Source: Streptomyces sp. ERV7 (GTDB lineage: Bacteria > Actinomycetota > Actinomycetes > Streptomycetales > Streptomycetaceae). From it: a stretch of DNA of 64,000 nucleotides. How positions within the stretch are numbered: position 1 is the stretch's first letter; every line of letters starts with the position of its first letter. A program made the translations under genes and the position numbers. The notes under the pieces are model-generated. The model was not told the origin of the DNA. It did no database searches and worked only from the letters and a program-made list of their open reading frames with translations. The DNA lies in contig NZ_LYOY01000051.1 of assembly GCF_001653515.1 (NCBI RefSeq), positions 1,260,001 to 1,324,000 of the forward strand. Reading direction: 5' to 3'. Below, piece by piece: positions 52,608 to 60,856 of the stretch.

Positions 52608-52655
52608 TCGTCACCACGACGATATGGGGTCCCCTGGATATCGTCAAGGTGACGA
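52608..52655. promoter_or_regulatory. Nested palindrome between the SPFH and GH31 genes
   Basis: Centred on GGGGTCCCC (52626-52634), ACGATAT (52619-52625) mirrors ATATCGT (52638-52644), and TCGTCACC (52608-52615) mirrors GGTGACGA (52648-52655). Each side also contains its own dyad (TCGT-CACC-ACGA on the left, TCGTCA-AGG-TGACGA on the right). It starts 21 bases from the SPFH start codon and probably binds a dimeric repressor. Confidence 0.7.
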
Positions 52656-52860
52656 GAGCGGTCTTCGCCGCGCATGGTTTTACCTGTCCGGTATCCGCGC
52701 AGCCGTTGACATGTACCGGCCGCGTCATGAATCTTGATGCTCGAAACTCCACTGTTCCAAGCATGAATGCGCAAGCACTGCCCCCCTGTTGTTCGAAAGC
52801 GGCTTCGGCAGCAGCTCGGAAGAGGCTCGGAAGCGGCTCGGTACGAACGGAGAACACTCC

Positions 52861-55521
52861 TTGCGGAATCTTCGACACCGCCGGGGGAGAGTGGCCGCCG
52901 CCGTGCTCGCGGCGGCCGCGCTCACCCTCACCGCGCTCACGGTCCCGGCCGCCACGGCGGCCGACGCCACCCCGCCCTCCGGCACCCTCGACGGTGCCAC
53001 CAAGAGCGTCACCTGGCAGAGCCCGGTCTACCCCAAGGGCACGGTCGGCTCGCCCGACAAGTGCGGCACCCCCGCCGAGGACCCGGCCAACGCCGTCTGC
53101 GCCCGCTTCGACCTGACGGTGAACCCGCCGTCCGGCGAGTGGGACGACAACCCCGAGGGCGGCGTCCCCGTCTCCATCCAGTGGGAGAGGCCCACCGACG
53201 ACTTCGACCTCTACATCTACGACTCGGCGGGCAAGAAGGTCGCCGAGAGCGCCGGGACCGCCGACCCCGAGGCGACGGTCATCCCCAAGGCCTCGGGCAC
53301 GTACCACGTGGTCGTCGTCCCGTACGACGTGCACGACAACTCCTTCACGGGCAAGGCCTATCTGCCCGAGGCGAGCGACGCCGGGAACCTGACCGGCTTC
53401 GGCGGCGGACACGGTACGTACGAGATCGCGGCGGGCGCGCTCAAGGCCCGCGCCGAGTTCTTCGAGGACGACACCCTGCGGCTTCAGGCGTCCCCCGACG
53501 GCGTCCTCGCGGACCCGCCCGGCAGCCGCATGATCCAGCAGCAGCCGAAGCCGCGCCGGGCCACCAGTACCTTCGACGCGGGCGCCTACTACGGGATCCG
53601 CGCCAAGGACACCGTCCTGCGCGTCTACAAGAAGCCCCTGCGGTTCGGGCTCTACAAGGCCGACAACCGCACCGCGATCTGGCAGGAGGCCGACCCGCTG
53701 CGCTGGACCACCGGCGGGCTGCGCCAGAGCCTGGTGCGCGGCGCCACCGAGCAGTTCTTCGGCGGCGGCGAGCAGAACGGCAGCTTCTCGCACCGCGACC
53801 AGGTGAGGAACGTCGGCAACAACACCAACTGGAACGAGGGCGGCTACAACAACTCCCAGCCGTTCTACGTCTCCTCGGCCGGCTACGGAGTCTTCCGCAA
53901 CACCTTCGCGCCCGGCGTCTACGACTTCGGCCCCCGGGTCCGCACCGGCCAGCAGGAACGGCGCCTGGACGCCTACTACTTCACCGGTGATGTGAAGTCC
54001 GTGATCGGCAAGTACACCTCCCTGGTGGGCAAGCCGTTCATGCCGCCGGTGTACGGGCTCGAACCCGGCGACTCCGACTGCTATCTGCACAACGCCAACC
54101 GGGGCGAGCGGCACACCCTGGACGCGCTCAAGGTCGCCGACGGGTACACGCAGAACCAGATGCCGCTCGGCTGGATGCTCGTCAACGACGGCTACGGCTG
54201 CGGCTACGAGAACCTCGCCGAGACCGGCCAGGGCCTCAACGCGCACAACGCCCAGCTGGGCCTGTGGACCCAGGACGGCCTCGACAAGCTGGCCGAGCAG
54301 GTCAAGGCGGGCCAGCGGGTCGCCAAGCTCGACGTCGCCTGGGTCGGCAACGGCTACGGCTTCGCCCTGAACGCCTGCGACCAGGCGAAGTCCGGCATCG
54401 AGGACAACAGCGACGCCCGCGGCTTCGTCTGGCTGCCGGTCTCCTGGGCGGGCGCCCAGCGCTGCGGCGTCCTGTGGAGCGGCGACCAGAAGCTGAGCTG
54501 GGACTACATCCGCTGGCAGATCCCCACCTACGCGGGCGCCACCCTCTCCGGCATCGCGTACAACACCGGTGACGTCGGCAGCATCTACGCGCACGACCCG
54601 AAGATGTACGCCCGCGACCTCCAGTGGAAGGCGTTCCTGCCCGCCATCATGACCATGGACGGCTGGTCCAGCGACCTCACCACGCACAAGCCGCACGACC
54701 AGCAGCCGTGGCTGGACGGCGAGCCCTACACCTCCATCAACCGCAAGTACCTCCAGCTGAAGGAGCGGCTCATCCCGTACATGTACGGGCTCTCCAAGGA
54801 GGCGACGAAGACCGGCGTCGGCGCGGTCCGGCCGCTCTCCCTGGAGTACCCGGACGACCCGGAAACGCTCGGCCCGAACGCCAAGTACGAGTTCCTGGCG
54901 GGCCCGGACTTCCTGGTCGCCCCGGTCTACAGCGACACGGACGTACGCGACGGCATCTATCTGCCCAAGGGCACCTGGACGGACTACTGGACCGGCAGGA
55001 CCTACCAGGGCCCGACCACCGTCAACGGCTACAAGGCCCCGCTCGACACGCTTCCCCTGTTCGTCAAGGGCGGCTCCATCGTGCCGATGTGGCCCAAGGG
55101 CACCCTGTCCTGGCAGACCCGGGACAAGGGCGAGCTGGACTACGACATCTATCCGCAGGCGGGGAAGTCCTCGTACACGCTGTACGAGGACGACGGCGTG
55201 ACCCGGCAGTTCGCGCAGGGCTCCTCGGCCACGCAGAAGGTCCAGGTGCGCTCGGCGGGCGGCGCCTCGGTCATCGAGGTCGGTCCCAGCGTGGGCAGCT
55301 ACGCGGGCAAGCCCTCGGCGCGCGCGTACCGCTTCACGGTGCACACCGAGTCCGCGCCCGGCGCCGTCACCGCGGGCGGCGGACGGCTGCACCGCTACGG
55401 CTCCGCGCAGGAGCTGGCGGCGGCGGGGTCGGGCTGGTTCCACGACGCCAGGACGGGTGTGACGGAGGTGAAGACCGCCTCGGTCCCGACCGCGCACGGC
55501 TTCACGGTCACGCTCGGCTGA
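52861..55521 (+). CDS. Secreted GH31 family glycosidase
   Basis: 886 residues with a Sec signal peptide (RNLRHRRGRVAAAVLAAAALTLTALTVPAATA). An N-terminal beta domain (about residues 60-180) is followed by a GH31 catalytic barrel. The nucleophile Asp is probably in VAKLDVAWVG, and the acid/base Asp in VLWSGDQKLSWDYIRW. A C-terminal beta region ends the protein. GH31 enzymes act on alpha-glucosides or alpha-galactosides; this subgroup lacks the classical DMNE motif. TTG at 52861 places the basic signal-peptide N-region first and has GGAG 8 bases upstream; an in-frame TTG at 52789 is the alternative. Confidence 0.88.
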   Translation: MRNLRHRRGRVAAAVLAAAALTLTALTVPAATAADATPPSGTLDGATKSVTWQSPVYPKGTVGSPDKCGTPAEDPANAVCARFDLTVNPPSGEWDDNPEGGVPVSIQWERPTDDFDLYIYDSAGKKVAESAGTADPEATVIPKASGTYHVVVVPYDVHDNSFTGKAYLPEASDAGNLTGFGGGHGTYEIAAGALKARAEFFEDDTLRLQASPDGVLADPPGSRMIQQQPKPRRATSTFDAGAYYGIRAKDTVLRVYKKPLRFGLYKADNRTAIWQEADPLRWTTGGLRQSLVRGATEQFFGGGEQNGSFSHRDQVRNVGNNTNWNEGGYNNSQPFYVSSAGYGVFRNTFAPGVYDFGPRVRTGQQERRLDAYYFTGDVKSVIGKYTSLVGKPFMPPVYGLEPGDSDCYLHNANRGERHTLDALKVADGYTQNQMPLGWMLVNDGYGCGYENLAETGQGLNAHNAQLGLWTQDGLDKLAEQVKAGQRVAKLDVAWVGNGYGFALNACDQAKSGIEDNSDARGFVWLPVSWAGAQRCGVLWSGDQKLSWDYIRWQIPTYAGATLSGIAYNTGDVGSIYAHDPKMYARDLQWKAFLPAIMTMDGWSSDLTTHKPHDQQPWLDGEPYTSINRKYLQLKERLIPYMYGLSKEATKTGVGAVRPLSLEYPDDPETLGPNAKYEFLAGPDFLVAPVYSDTDVRDGIYLPKGTWTDYWTGRTYQGPTTVNGYKAPLDTLPLFVKGGSIVPMWPKGTLSWQTRDKGELDYDIYPQAGKSSYTLYEDDGVTRQFAQGSSATQKVQVRSAGGASVIEVGPSVGSYAGKPSARAYRFTVHTESAPGAVTAGGGRLHRYGSAQELAAAGSGWFHDARTGVTEVKTASVPTAHGFTVTLG

Positions 55522-55538
55522 CCCGACGGGCAGCAGGG

Positions 55539-55565
55539 GGCCGCACCGGACATCCCGGTGCGGCC
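55539..55565 (+). terminator. Terminator between the GH31 and CGNR genes
   Basis: GGCCGCACCGG (55539-55549) pairs perfectly with CCGGTGCGGCC (55555-55565) across a 5-base loop, followed by CTTC. It may serve both convergent genes. Confidence 0.85.
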
Positions 55566-55573
55566 CTTCGCCG

Positions 55574-56158
55574 TCAGTGGGCCGCCGGGTGGGTGCGCGC
55601 GTAGTGGCGGCGGGCGCGGTCGCGGTTGCCGCAGTCGCCGGAGCTGCACCAGCGGCGGGTGCTCCCGCGCGTACGGTCCAGGAAGAACCAGCCGCAGCCG
55701 GGTCCCGCGCAGCGCCGCACCCGCGAGGCGCCGGGTCCGGCGAGCAACTCCTCGGCGCGCAGGGCGAGGGCGTGGCGCAGATCCGCCAGGTTCCGGGCGT
55801 CCGCCTCCCACCGCAGTGGCAGCCCGGGCGGCAGCGCGGCCGCTTCGCGGGCCTCCAGCAGCGCCAAGCGCAGTCTCCCCCAGGCGGGAGCGGGCGGCGG
55901 CTGCCCGTCGGTGACGGCGTCCAGGACGGCTTCGAGCGCGCCACGAAGTGCGAGCAGTCCGGCCAACGCGCCTTCCCCGGAAGGGAGTTCACCCTCCGGT
56001 GCGGCCGGGAAGACCTTCGCCGCGACGGCCCAGCGCAGCCAGCCCGGCGCGTCGGTCACGCGGTCGACGCGGCGGTCCGCGTCCGTGCGCCAGGCCACGG
56101 TGTTGACGAAGTCGAGCACCGGATGGCCGCCGATGAAGGAGGGCTGTTTCTCGCTCAC
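55574..56158 (-). CDS. CGNR zinc-finger (ABATE domain) regulator
   Basis: 194 residues. The N-terminal ABATE-like domain has GGHPVLDFVNTVAWR. The C-terminal CGNR zinc finger reads RRCAGPGCGWFFLDRTRGSTRRWCSSGDCGNRDRA (given here as family pattern C-x4-C...C-x4-CGNR, near residues 148-185). Proteins of this kind are predicted stress-responsive regulators. It is divergent from azlC with 68 bases between, so it may control the AzlCD exporter. Confidence 0.88.
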   Translation of the reverse strand: MSEKQPSFIGGHPVLDFVNTVAWRTDADRRVDRVTDAPGWLRWAVAAKVFPAAPEGELPSGEGALAGLLALRGALEAVLDAVTDGQPPPAPAWGRLRLALLEAREAAALPPGLPLRWEADARNLADLRHALALRAEELLAGPGASRVRRCAGPGCGWFFLDRTRGSTRRWCSSGDCGNRDRARRHYARTHPAAH

Positions 56159-56226
56159 CGGCCCATCGTAGGCATGGAGCAGAAAAACTAACGAGCTAAA
56201 TGCCTCATGATTGTTAGTGTGCCCGC

Positions 56227-56934
56227 ATGGACACTCAACTGCCGGACCGGGGCGGCGCGCTGCCCCGCGACCGCTTCCACGCGGGACTCAGGGCCGGAGC
56301 CGGGCTCGCCGCGGGCGCCTTCCTGATGGCCATCAGCTTCGGGGCGATCAGCCAGGCGCAGGGCTGGGGTTCCCTCGCCCCGGTGGTCTGCTCGCTGGTC
56401 GTCTTCTCCGGCTCGGCGCAGTTCGCGCTGGCCGGGACGCTGGGCGCGGGCGGCGGAGTCGTGGCGGCCGTCGTCGCGGCGGCCCTGGTCAATGTGCGGT
56501 ATGTGCCGATGGGCATAGCCGTGGCCCGGGATCTGCGGGGCGGCCCGCTGCGCCGGGCGGTGGAGGGGCAGGCCGTGGTCGACGGCTCCTGGGCGGCCGC
56601 GCATCTCGGCGGCGGACGCTTCGACCGGGCGTTCCTGTTCGGTGCGACCGCCGTCCAGTGGCCCGCCTGGGTGGCGGGCACCGCGCTGGGCGTCGTCGTG
56701 GCCCCGGACCCCGGACTCATGCACACGCTCGGCCTCGATGTGCTGACGCCCGGGCTGTTCCTGATCCTGCTCTTCGACGAGGTGCGCCGCGAGCGCGCGG
56801 GCCGACTGCCCGCCGCCCTCGGCGGGGCCGTCGCCGGGGCACTGCTCCTGATCCTGCCGACCGGCCCGGCCCTGATCGGCGCGGCGGCCGCGGCGCTGCT
56901 CGCCCTGCGCACCACCCGGGAGGCCGTGCGATGA
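56227..56934 (+). CDS. azlC: AzlC family branched-chain amino acid exporter subunit
   Basis: 235-residue membrane protein with about seven hydrophobic segments and the AzlC stretches GAFLMAISFGAISQAQG and VNVRYVPMGIAVA. AzlC/AzlD (BrnF/BrnE) pairs export branched-chain amino acids and methionine. ATG at 56227 lies 12 bases after GTTAGTGTGCC. The stop overlaps azlD by 4 bases. Confidence 0.92.
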   Translation: MDTQLPDRGGALPRDRFHAGLRAGAGLAAGAFLMAISFGAISQAQGWGSLAPVVCSLVVFSGSAQFALAGTLGAGGGVVAAVVAAALVNVRYVPMGIAVARDLRGGPLRRAVEGQAVVDGSWAAAHLGGGRFDRAFLFGATAVQWPAWVAGTALGVVVAPDPGLMHTLGLDVLTPGLFLILLFDEVRRERAGRLPAALGGAVAGALLLILPTGPALIGAAAAALLALRTTREAVR

Positions 56935-57239
56935 CCGTCTGGACAGCGGTCGGCGCCGTCGCGGTGCTCGGATTCGCGCTCAAGGGAATCGGACCCGCCC
57001 TGCTCGGCGGGCGTGAACTTCCGCCGCGCACCCGCTCGATGCTCGCCCAGCTGGCGCCCGCGCTGCTCGCCGGGTTCGTGGTCGTGGCGGTCGCGGGCCG
57101 GGACTGGGCGGCCGTCGACGGCACGGTCCTCGGGGGCCTCGCCGTCGCCCTGGTCCTGCGGCTGGGCCGGGCCCCGCTACTGGTGGCCATGCTGGGCGCG
57201 GTGCTGGCGACGGCCCTGCTGAGGGTGCTGACGGGATAG
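56931..57239 (+). CDS. azlD: AzlD family small exporter subunit
   Basis: 102-residue protein made of about four hydrophobic helices, the size and character of AzlD/BrnE. ATG at 56931 overlaps the azlC stop (ATGA). The pair forms one transporter. It ends 28 bases before the convergent DMT transporter gene. Confidence 0.92.
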   Translation: MTVWTAVGAVAVLGFALKGIGPALLGGRELPPRTRSMLAQLAPALLAGFVVVAVAGRDWAAVDGTVLGGLAVALVLRLGRAPLLVAMLGAVLATALLRVLTG

Positions 57240-57267
57240 GCGTCCGACGTAGCGCCGAACAGGAGTG

Positions 57268-58152
57268 TTAGACCGGCACGTGGGTCGGTTCCGGGGCGCG
57301 CGGGGCCGGGACCTGCGGGGGCTCCGCGCCGGTCAGCATGAGGACGCCGCGGGCGGCGACCACCGCCGCCACCGCCGCCGTGAGCCAGCCGAGCGGCCCG
57401 CCGTGGAACCGCTCGCCGAGCAGTGCCACGCCGATCACGGAGGCGGCCGCCGGGTTGGCGAGGTTCACCACGGCGAGCGGCGCCGCGAGCCCGCCCCGGA
57501 ACGCGGCCTGCGAGAGCAGCAGCCCGCCCACCGCGAACGCCGCCACGAGCACGGCCAGCAGGGTCGTCTGCCACCAGGCCATCGGCCCGCCCGGCAGTTC
57601 CCGGGCGAGCGAGGCGGTGACGGTCTGGGTGAGCGCGGAGGCCACGCCCGAGGCGACACCGGACGCGGTGGCGTGGCCGCGGCCGACGCGGCCCGAGCCC
57701 GAACCGGCCCGGGAGGCGGCCGCGATCAGGAGCGCGGTGACCGCCGCGACGGCGAGCCCCTCGCGCAGACTCAACGCGTCACCGGGCGTCGCGGGCCCGG
57801 TCAGCGCGATCAGGCCGGTCAGCCCGGCCAGCGTCCAGGCGGCGCCGCGCCATTCGCGCCGGGTGACCCGGCGGTGCTGGTAGTACGCGCCGATCGGCAG
57901 CGCCGCGACCAGGGTGAGCGCGCCCAGCGGCTGGACCAGGGTGAGGGGGCCGTAGTGGAGCGCGGCGACGTGCATCAGCGCGCCCGCCGCGTTGAGCCCG
58001 ACGGCCCACCACCACTGCGGCCGGGCGAGCAGGGCGGCGAGTCCGCCGCCCCCGTTCGCGGTGGCCAGCCGGGACTGGGCGACGGCGGCCAGGGCGTAGC
58101 CGGCGGCCGAGGCGAGTGAGAGCAGGACGGCGAGGACGGCGGACTCGTTCAT
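57268..58152 (-). CDS. DMT (EamA-like) transporter
   Basis: 294-residue integral membrane protein with about ten helices in two related halves (LSLASAAGYALAAVAQSR in the first, ASGVASALTQTVTASLA in the second). GPLTLVQPLGALTLV near residue 70 is typical of this actinobacterial DMT group. The start overlaps the PAP2 stop by 4 bases, so it is the second gene of a TetR-flanked operon. The substrate is unknown. Confidence 0.87.
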   Translation of the reverse strand: MNESAVLAVLLSLASAAGYALAAVAQSRLATANGGGGLAALLARPQWWWAVGLNAAGALMHVAALHYGPLTLVQPLGALTLVAALPIGAYYQHRRVTRREWRGAAWTLAGLTGLIALTGPATPGDALSLREGLAVAAVTALLIAAASRAGSGSGRVGRGHATASGVASGVASALTQTVTASLARELPGGPMAWWQTTLLAVLVAAFAVGGLLLSQAAFRGGLAAPLAVVNLANPAAASVIGVALLGERFHGGPLGWLTAAVAAVVAARGVLMLTGAEPPQVPAPRAPEPTHVPV

Positions 58153-59051
58153 CGCAGCGCCTCCGCGAGCCGGGAAGCGTCAGCGGACGTGGGAGCGCCC
58201 GTGCGCCCGGAGGTCAGGGCAGATTCCGGGGCACGGACGGGTTCGGGGGCCACGGCGGGCCGTGGCGTGGGGTTCGGCCGCAGGTGTACGGCGACCGTGC
58301 GGCCACCGCGTACCGGCTGCGGACGCGGCACCAGGTACAGGGCGGCGCCGAGCAGCGCGGTCGCGACGAGCGCGTCCAGCCAGTAGTGGTTGGCGGTGCC
58401 GACGATCACGAACAGGGTGAGCACCGGGTGCAGCAGCCAGAGCCGGCGCAGGCGGCCCCGGGTCGCCGCGATCAGGCCGATCGCCACCATCAGCGCCCAC
58501 CCGAAGTGCAGCGACGGCATCGCCGCGAACTGGTTGGCCATGGTGTCCGTGTCCGGCGTCGCCGCGTACACCGACGGCCCGTACACCTGCGCGGTGTCGA
58601 CGAGTCCGGCGCTCGCCAGCATCCGGGGCGGCGCCAGCGGCAGCAGGATGTGCAGGGCGAGCGCGGCCGTGGTCACCAGCGCCAGCACCCGGCGGGACCA
58701 GAGGTAGTGGGCGGGCCTGCGGACGTACAGCCAGACCAGGAAGGCGACCGTCGCGGGGAAGTGGACGGTGGCGTAGAACGCGTTGGCGACGCGGATCAGG
58801 TCGTCGTTGTGGAGCAGGAGGCTCTGCACCGCGCCCTCGCCGGGCAGATGGAGCGCGCGCTCCCAGTCCCAGACGCGGTCGGCGTTGTGGAAGGCGCGCG
58901 TCTCGTGGCCGTTCGCCAGCTGCCGGCCGAACTTGTACACGACGAAGAGCGCGGTCACGAGCAGCAGCTCGCGCACCAGGGGCGGCCGGGAGGTACCCGT
59001 CGTCTCCGGTCCGGTGGGACGCCGGGTCCCTGGACGTATACCGGCAGCCAT
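58149..59051 (-). CDS. PAP2 superfamily membrane phosphatase
   Basis: 300 residues from ATG 59051, with about six hydrophobic helices. PSLHFGWALMVA (the PSxH motif) and NHYWLDALVATALL (H-x3-D) are the second and third parts of the acid phosphatase signature. The first K-x6-RP motif is not obvious, as in inositol phosphorylceramide synthase-like members, so it may act on lipid phosphates. A start at 59133, directly at the edge of the TetR operator, is also possible. It forms an operon with the DMT gene and is divergent from tetR. Confidence 0.87.
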   Translation of the reverse strand: MAAGIRPGTRRPTGPETTGTSRPPLVRELLLVTALFVVYKFGRQLANGHETRAFHNADRVWDWERALHLPGEGAVQSLLLHNDDLIRVANAFYATVHFPATVAFLVWLYVRRPAHYLWSRRVLALVTTAALALHILLPLAPPRMLASAGLVDTAQVYGPSVYAATPDTDTMANQFAAMPSLHFGWALMVAIGLIAATRGRLRRLWLLHPVLTLFVIVGTANHYWLDALVATALLGAALYLVPRPQPVRGGRTVAVHLRPNPTPRPAVAPEPVRAPESALTSGRTGAPTSADASRLAEALR

Positions 59052-59133
59052 TCTCCGGCCCCTCTGAGCAAGAAATCGAGCGGAAATCAAAAATCGGACA
59101 AGCAAACGTAGGAAGGCTAGATCGGATTTCATC

Positions 59134-59167
59134 GAGACGCAAACGTCTCGATACGTTTGCGTCTCGG
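59134..59167. promoter_or_regulatory. Operator of the divergent TetR/PAP2 promoters
   Basis: A perfect 13-base inverted repeat, CGAGACGCAAACG (59134-59146) and CGTTTGCGTCTCG (59155-59167), with 8 bases between. Inside the left half, GAGACG-CAAA-CGTCTC gives a second overlapping dyad. It lies between the PAP2 gene (reverse) and the tetR start at 59227, as expected for TetR autoregulation. Confidence 0.85.
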
Positions 59168-59226
59168 TTGAGCGGGGCCTACTCTCGTATGTGCAGAAGC
59201 ACTGCCCCACGCACCGGAGGGACGCG

Positions 59227-59826
59227 ATGTCCACGCAGGCCGCGACGGCCGCAGCACGCCGCAGCAAGATCAGCCCCGAGCGGGAGCTGGAGCTGTACGA
59301 GGCAGTGCTCGACCTGCTGCGCGAGGGCGGGTACGACTCCGTGACCATGGAGGGCGTCGCCGCGCGCACCAAGTGCGGCAAGGCCACGCTCTACCGCCAG
59401 TGGAAGTCCAAGCCGGTCCTGGTCACGGCGGCGCTCGGGGCGAGCCGCTGCTCGTTCTTCACCGGGATCGACACGGGCACGCTGGCGGGCGACCTACGGG
59501 AGGCGGCCCGCGCCGCGTCGCGCCGCAAGGGCCGCGACACCGAGCTGATGGAGGCCGTCGGGCAGGCCTATGTGATGCACCCCGACCTGCGCGAGGCGCT
59601 GCGCGAGACCGTCCTGAACCCGGAGATCGCCGCGCTCGACGCGATGCTGCGGCGCGGGGCCGAGCGGGGGGAGGTGGACGCGGACAACCGGGCGATCGCC
59701 TTCGTCGCCCCCGCGTTCATGGGCGTCCTACGAGTGGAACGCCTCTTCGAGGACCGCTTCGCGGAGACGGAGACCCTGCCGGAGTTCCTGGAAGCGGTGA
59801 TCCTTCCGGCGCTGGGTCTGAACTGA
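59227..59826 (+). CDS. TetR family repressor
   Basis: 199 residues. The N-terminal helix-turn-helix is YEAVLDLLREGGYDSVTMEGVAARTKCGKATLYRQW (described over residues 20-60), and the helical C-terminal ligand domain begins near residue 80 (TetR_C-like). ATG at 59227 has GGAGGGA 5 bases upstream, which decides against an in-frame start at 59191. It very probably binds the 34-bp operator upstream and controls the PAP2-DMT operon as well as itself. The inducer is unknown. Confidence 0.9.
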   Translation: MSTQAATAAARRSKISPERELELYEAVLDLLREGGYDSVTMEGVAARTKCGKATLYRQWKSKPVLVTAALGASRCSFFTGIDTGTLAGDLREAARAASRRKGRDTELMEAVGQAYVMHPDLREALRETVLNPEIAALDAMLRRGAERGEVDADNRAIAFVAPAFMGVLRVERLFEDRFAETETLPEFLEAVILPALGLN

Positions 59827-59882
59827 GGGCACGTCAGAGGCCCCTCGGAGCCTGTCTTTGAACCTCAGCCGAACGGCCGCGC

Positions 59883-60662
59883 TCACACCGCGAGCACCAC
59901 GACGCCCGCGTCGGCGAACCGCGCCACCGTCTCCTCGGAGACGCTCGCGTCCGTCACGAGCGTCCCCACCTGATCCGTCGCGCAGATCCGGGCGAAAGTC
60001 CGCCGCCCCAGCTTCGTCGCATCCGCCGCCACGACGACCCGCTCCGCCCGCTCGCACAGCAGGCGGTTGATCCCCGCCTCGTCCTCGTCGTGCGCCGTCG
60101 CCCCGTGCGCGACATCGAACGCGCCGACGCCGAGCACGGCCACGTCCATGGTGATCTGGTTCAGTACGCCCCCGGCCAGCGGCCCGGTGAGCTCGTACGA
60201 CTGGGGCCGGGCGACCCCGCCGGTCACCACGATCTTGAACTGGGGCCGCACCGCCAGCTCGTTGGCGATGTTCAGCGCATTGGTCACGATCGTCAACGCC
60301 GGTGACCCCGAGGCGAGTTCGGGCCGTACCGCGAGGGCCCGAGCCACCTCGGTGGTCGTGGTGCCGCCGGTGAGCCCCACCGCCTCGCCGGGCGCGATGA
60401 GATCCGCCACGGCCTTCGCGATGCGCTGCTTCTCCGAGGCCTGCCGCGCCGTCTTGTAGCGCAGCGGCAGCTCGTACGAGACGCCGTGGACGACGGCGCC
60501 CCCTCGGGTGCGCACCAGCATCTGCTGCTCGGCGAGCTGGTCGAAGTCGCGGCGGATGGTCGCGGCCGACACGCCGAGCGCCGTCGCCGCCTCCTCGACG
60601 TCGAGGCGGCCCTGCTCCACGAGCAGTTCAAGGAGTGCCTGCCAGCGGGCGTCGCGCGACAT
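59883..60662 (-). CDS. DeoR/GlpR family regulator
   Basis: 259-residue repressor. A DeoR helix-turn-helix lies at residues 5-60 (RWQALLELLVEQGRLDVEEAATALGVSAATIRRDFDQL). The sugar-phosphate-binding DeoR C-terminal domain follows (IAPGEAVGLTGGTTTTEVARAL... ADATKLGRRTFARI). MSRDARW at 60662 was chosen over a start 33 bases earlier. It is divergent from the SIS/aldolase operon, which it very probably represses in the absence of a sugar phosphate. Confidence 0.92.
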   Translation of the reverse strand: MSRDARWQALLELLVEQGRLDVEEAATALGVSAATIRRDFDQLAEQQMLVRTRGGAVVHGVSYELPLRYKTARQASEKQRIAKAVADLIAPGEAVGLTGGTTTTEVARALAVRPELASGSPALTIVTNALNIANELAVRPQFKIVVTGGVARPQSYELTGPLAGGVLNQITMDVAVLGVGAFDVAHGATAHDEDEAGINRLLCERAERVVVAADATKLGRRTFARICATDQVGTLVTDASVSEETVARFADAGVVVLAV

Positions 60663-60744
60663 CCGGATCCTCTTCTCTCCCGTGCTCTCTCGCACATCTC
60701 GCCGTCGTCACCGTCGGTGATGACTTTAACCCACCCCGAGATGC

Positions 60745-60825
60745 TTGATTGTGCTCGAAAGCTCGCTATATTTTGCACAAACATGCATCCAGTCCATGTA
60801 GCAGTCCATGGATCCAGTCCTGGAT
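60745..60825 (+). promoter_or_regulatory. Promoter and repeat array of the sugar-phosphate operon
   Basis: TTGATT (60745-60750), 16 bases, then TATATT (60767-60772) makes a good vegetative-type promoter. TTGTGC and GCACAA (60749-60754 and 60775-60780) form a dyad over it. Downstream, CAGTCCATG at 60790 and 60802 and CAGTCCTGG at 60815 form a 12-13 bp direct array, the last inside ATCCA-GTCC-TGGAT (60812-60825). These are candidate DeoR sites. Confidence 0.62.
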
Positions 60826-60856
60826 TCAGAGTGACCAGAGTGAGTGGGAGCCCGGC

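Noticed and set aside
52590..55992. Very long reverse reading frame continuous with the SPFH gene
   Set aside because: It is antisense to the GH31 gene, has no domain similarity, and reflects GC3 bias. The SPFH start at 52587 has its own ribosome-binding site.
60781..60840. Start of the SIS gene at 60749
   Set aside because: That start would place the promoter and repeat array inside the coding sequence; the ATG at 60857 has a ribosome-binding site and gives the family N-terminus.
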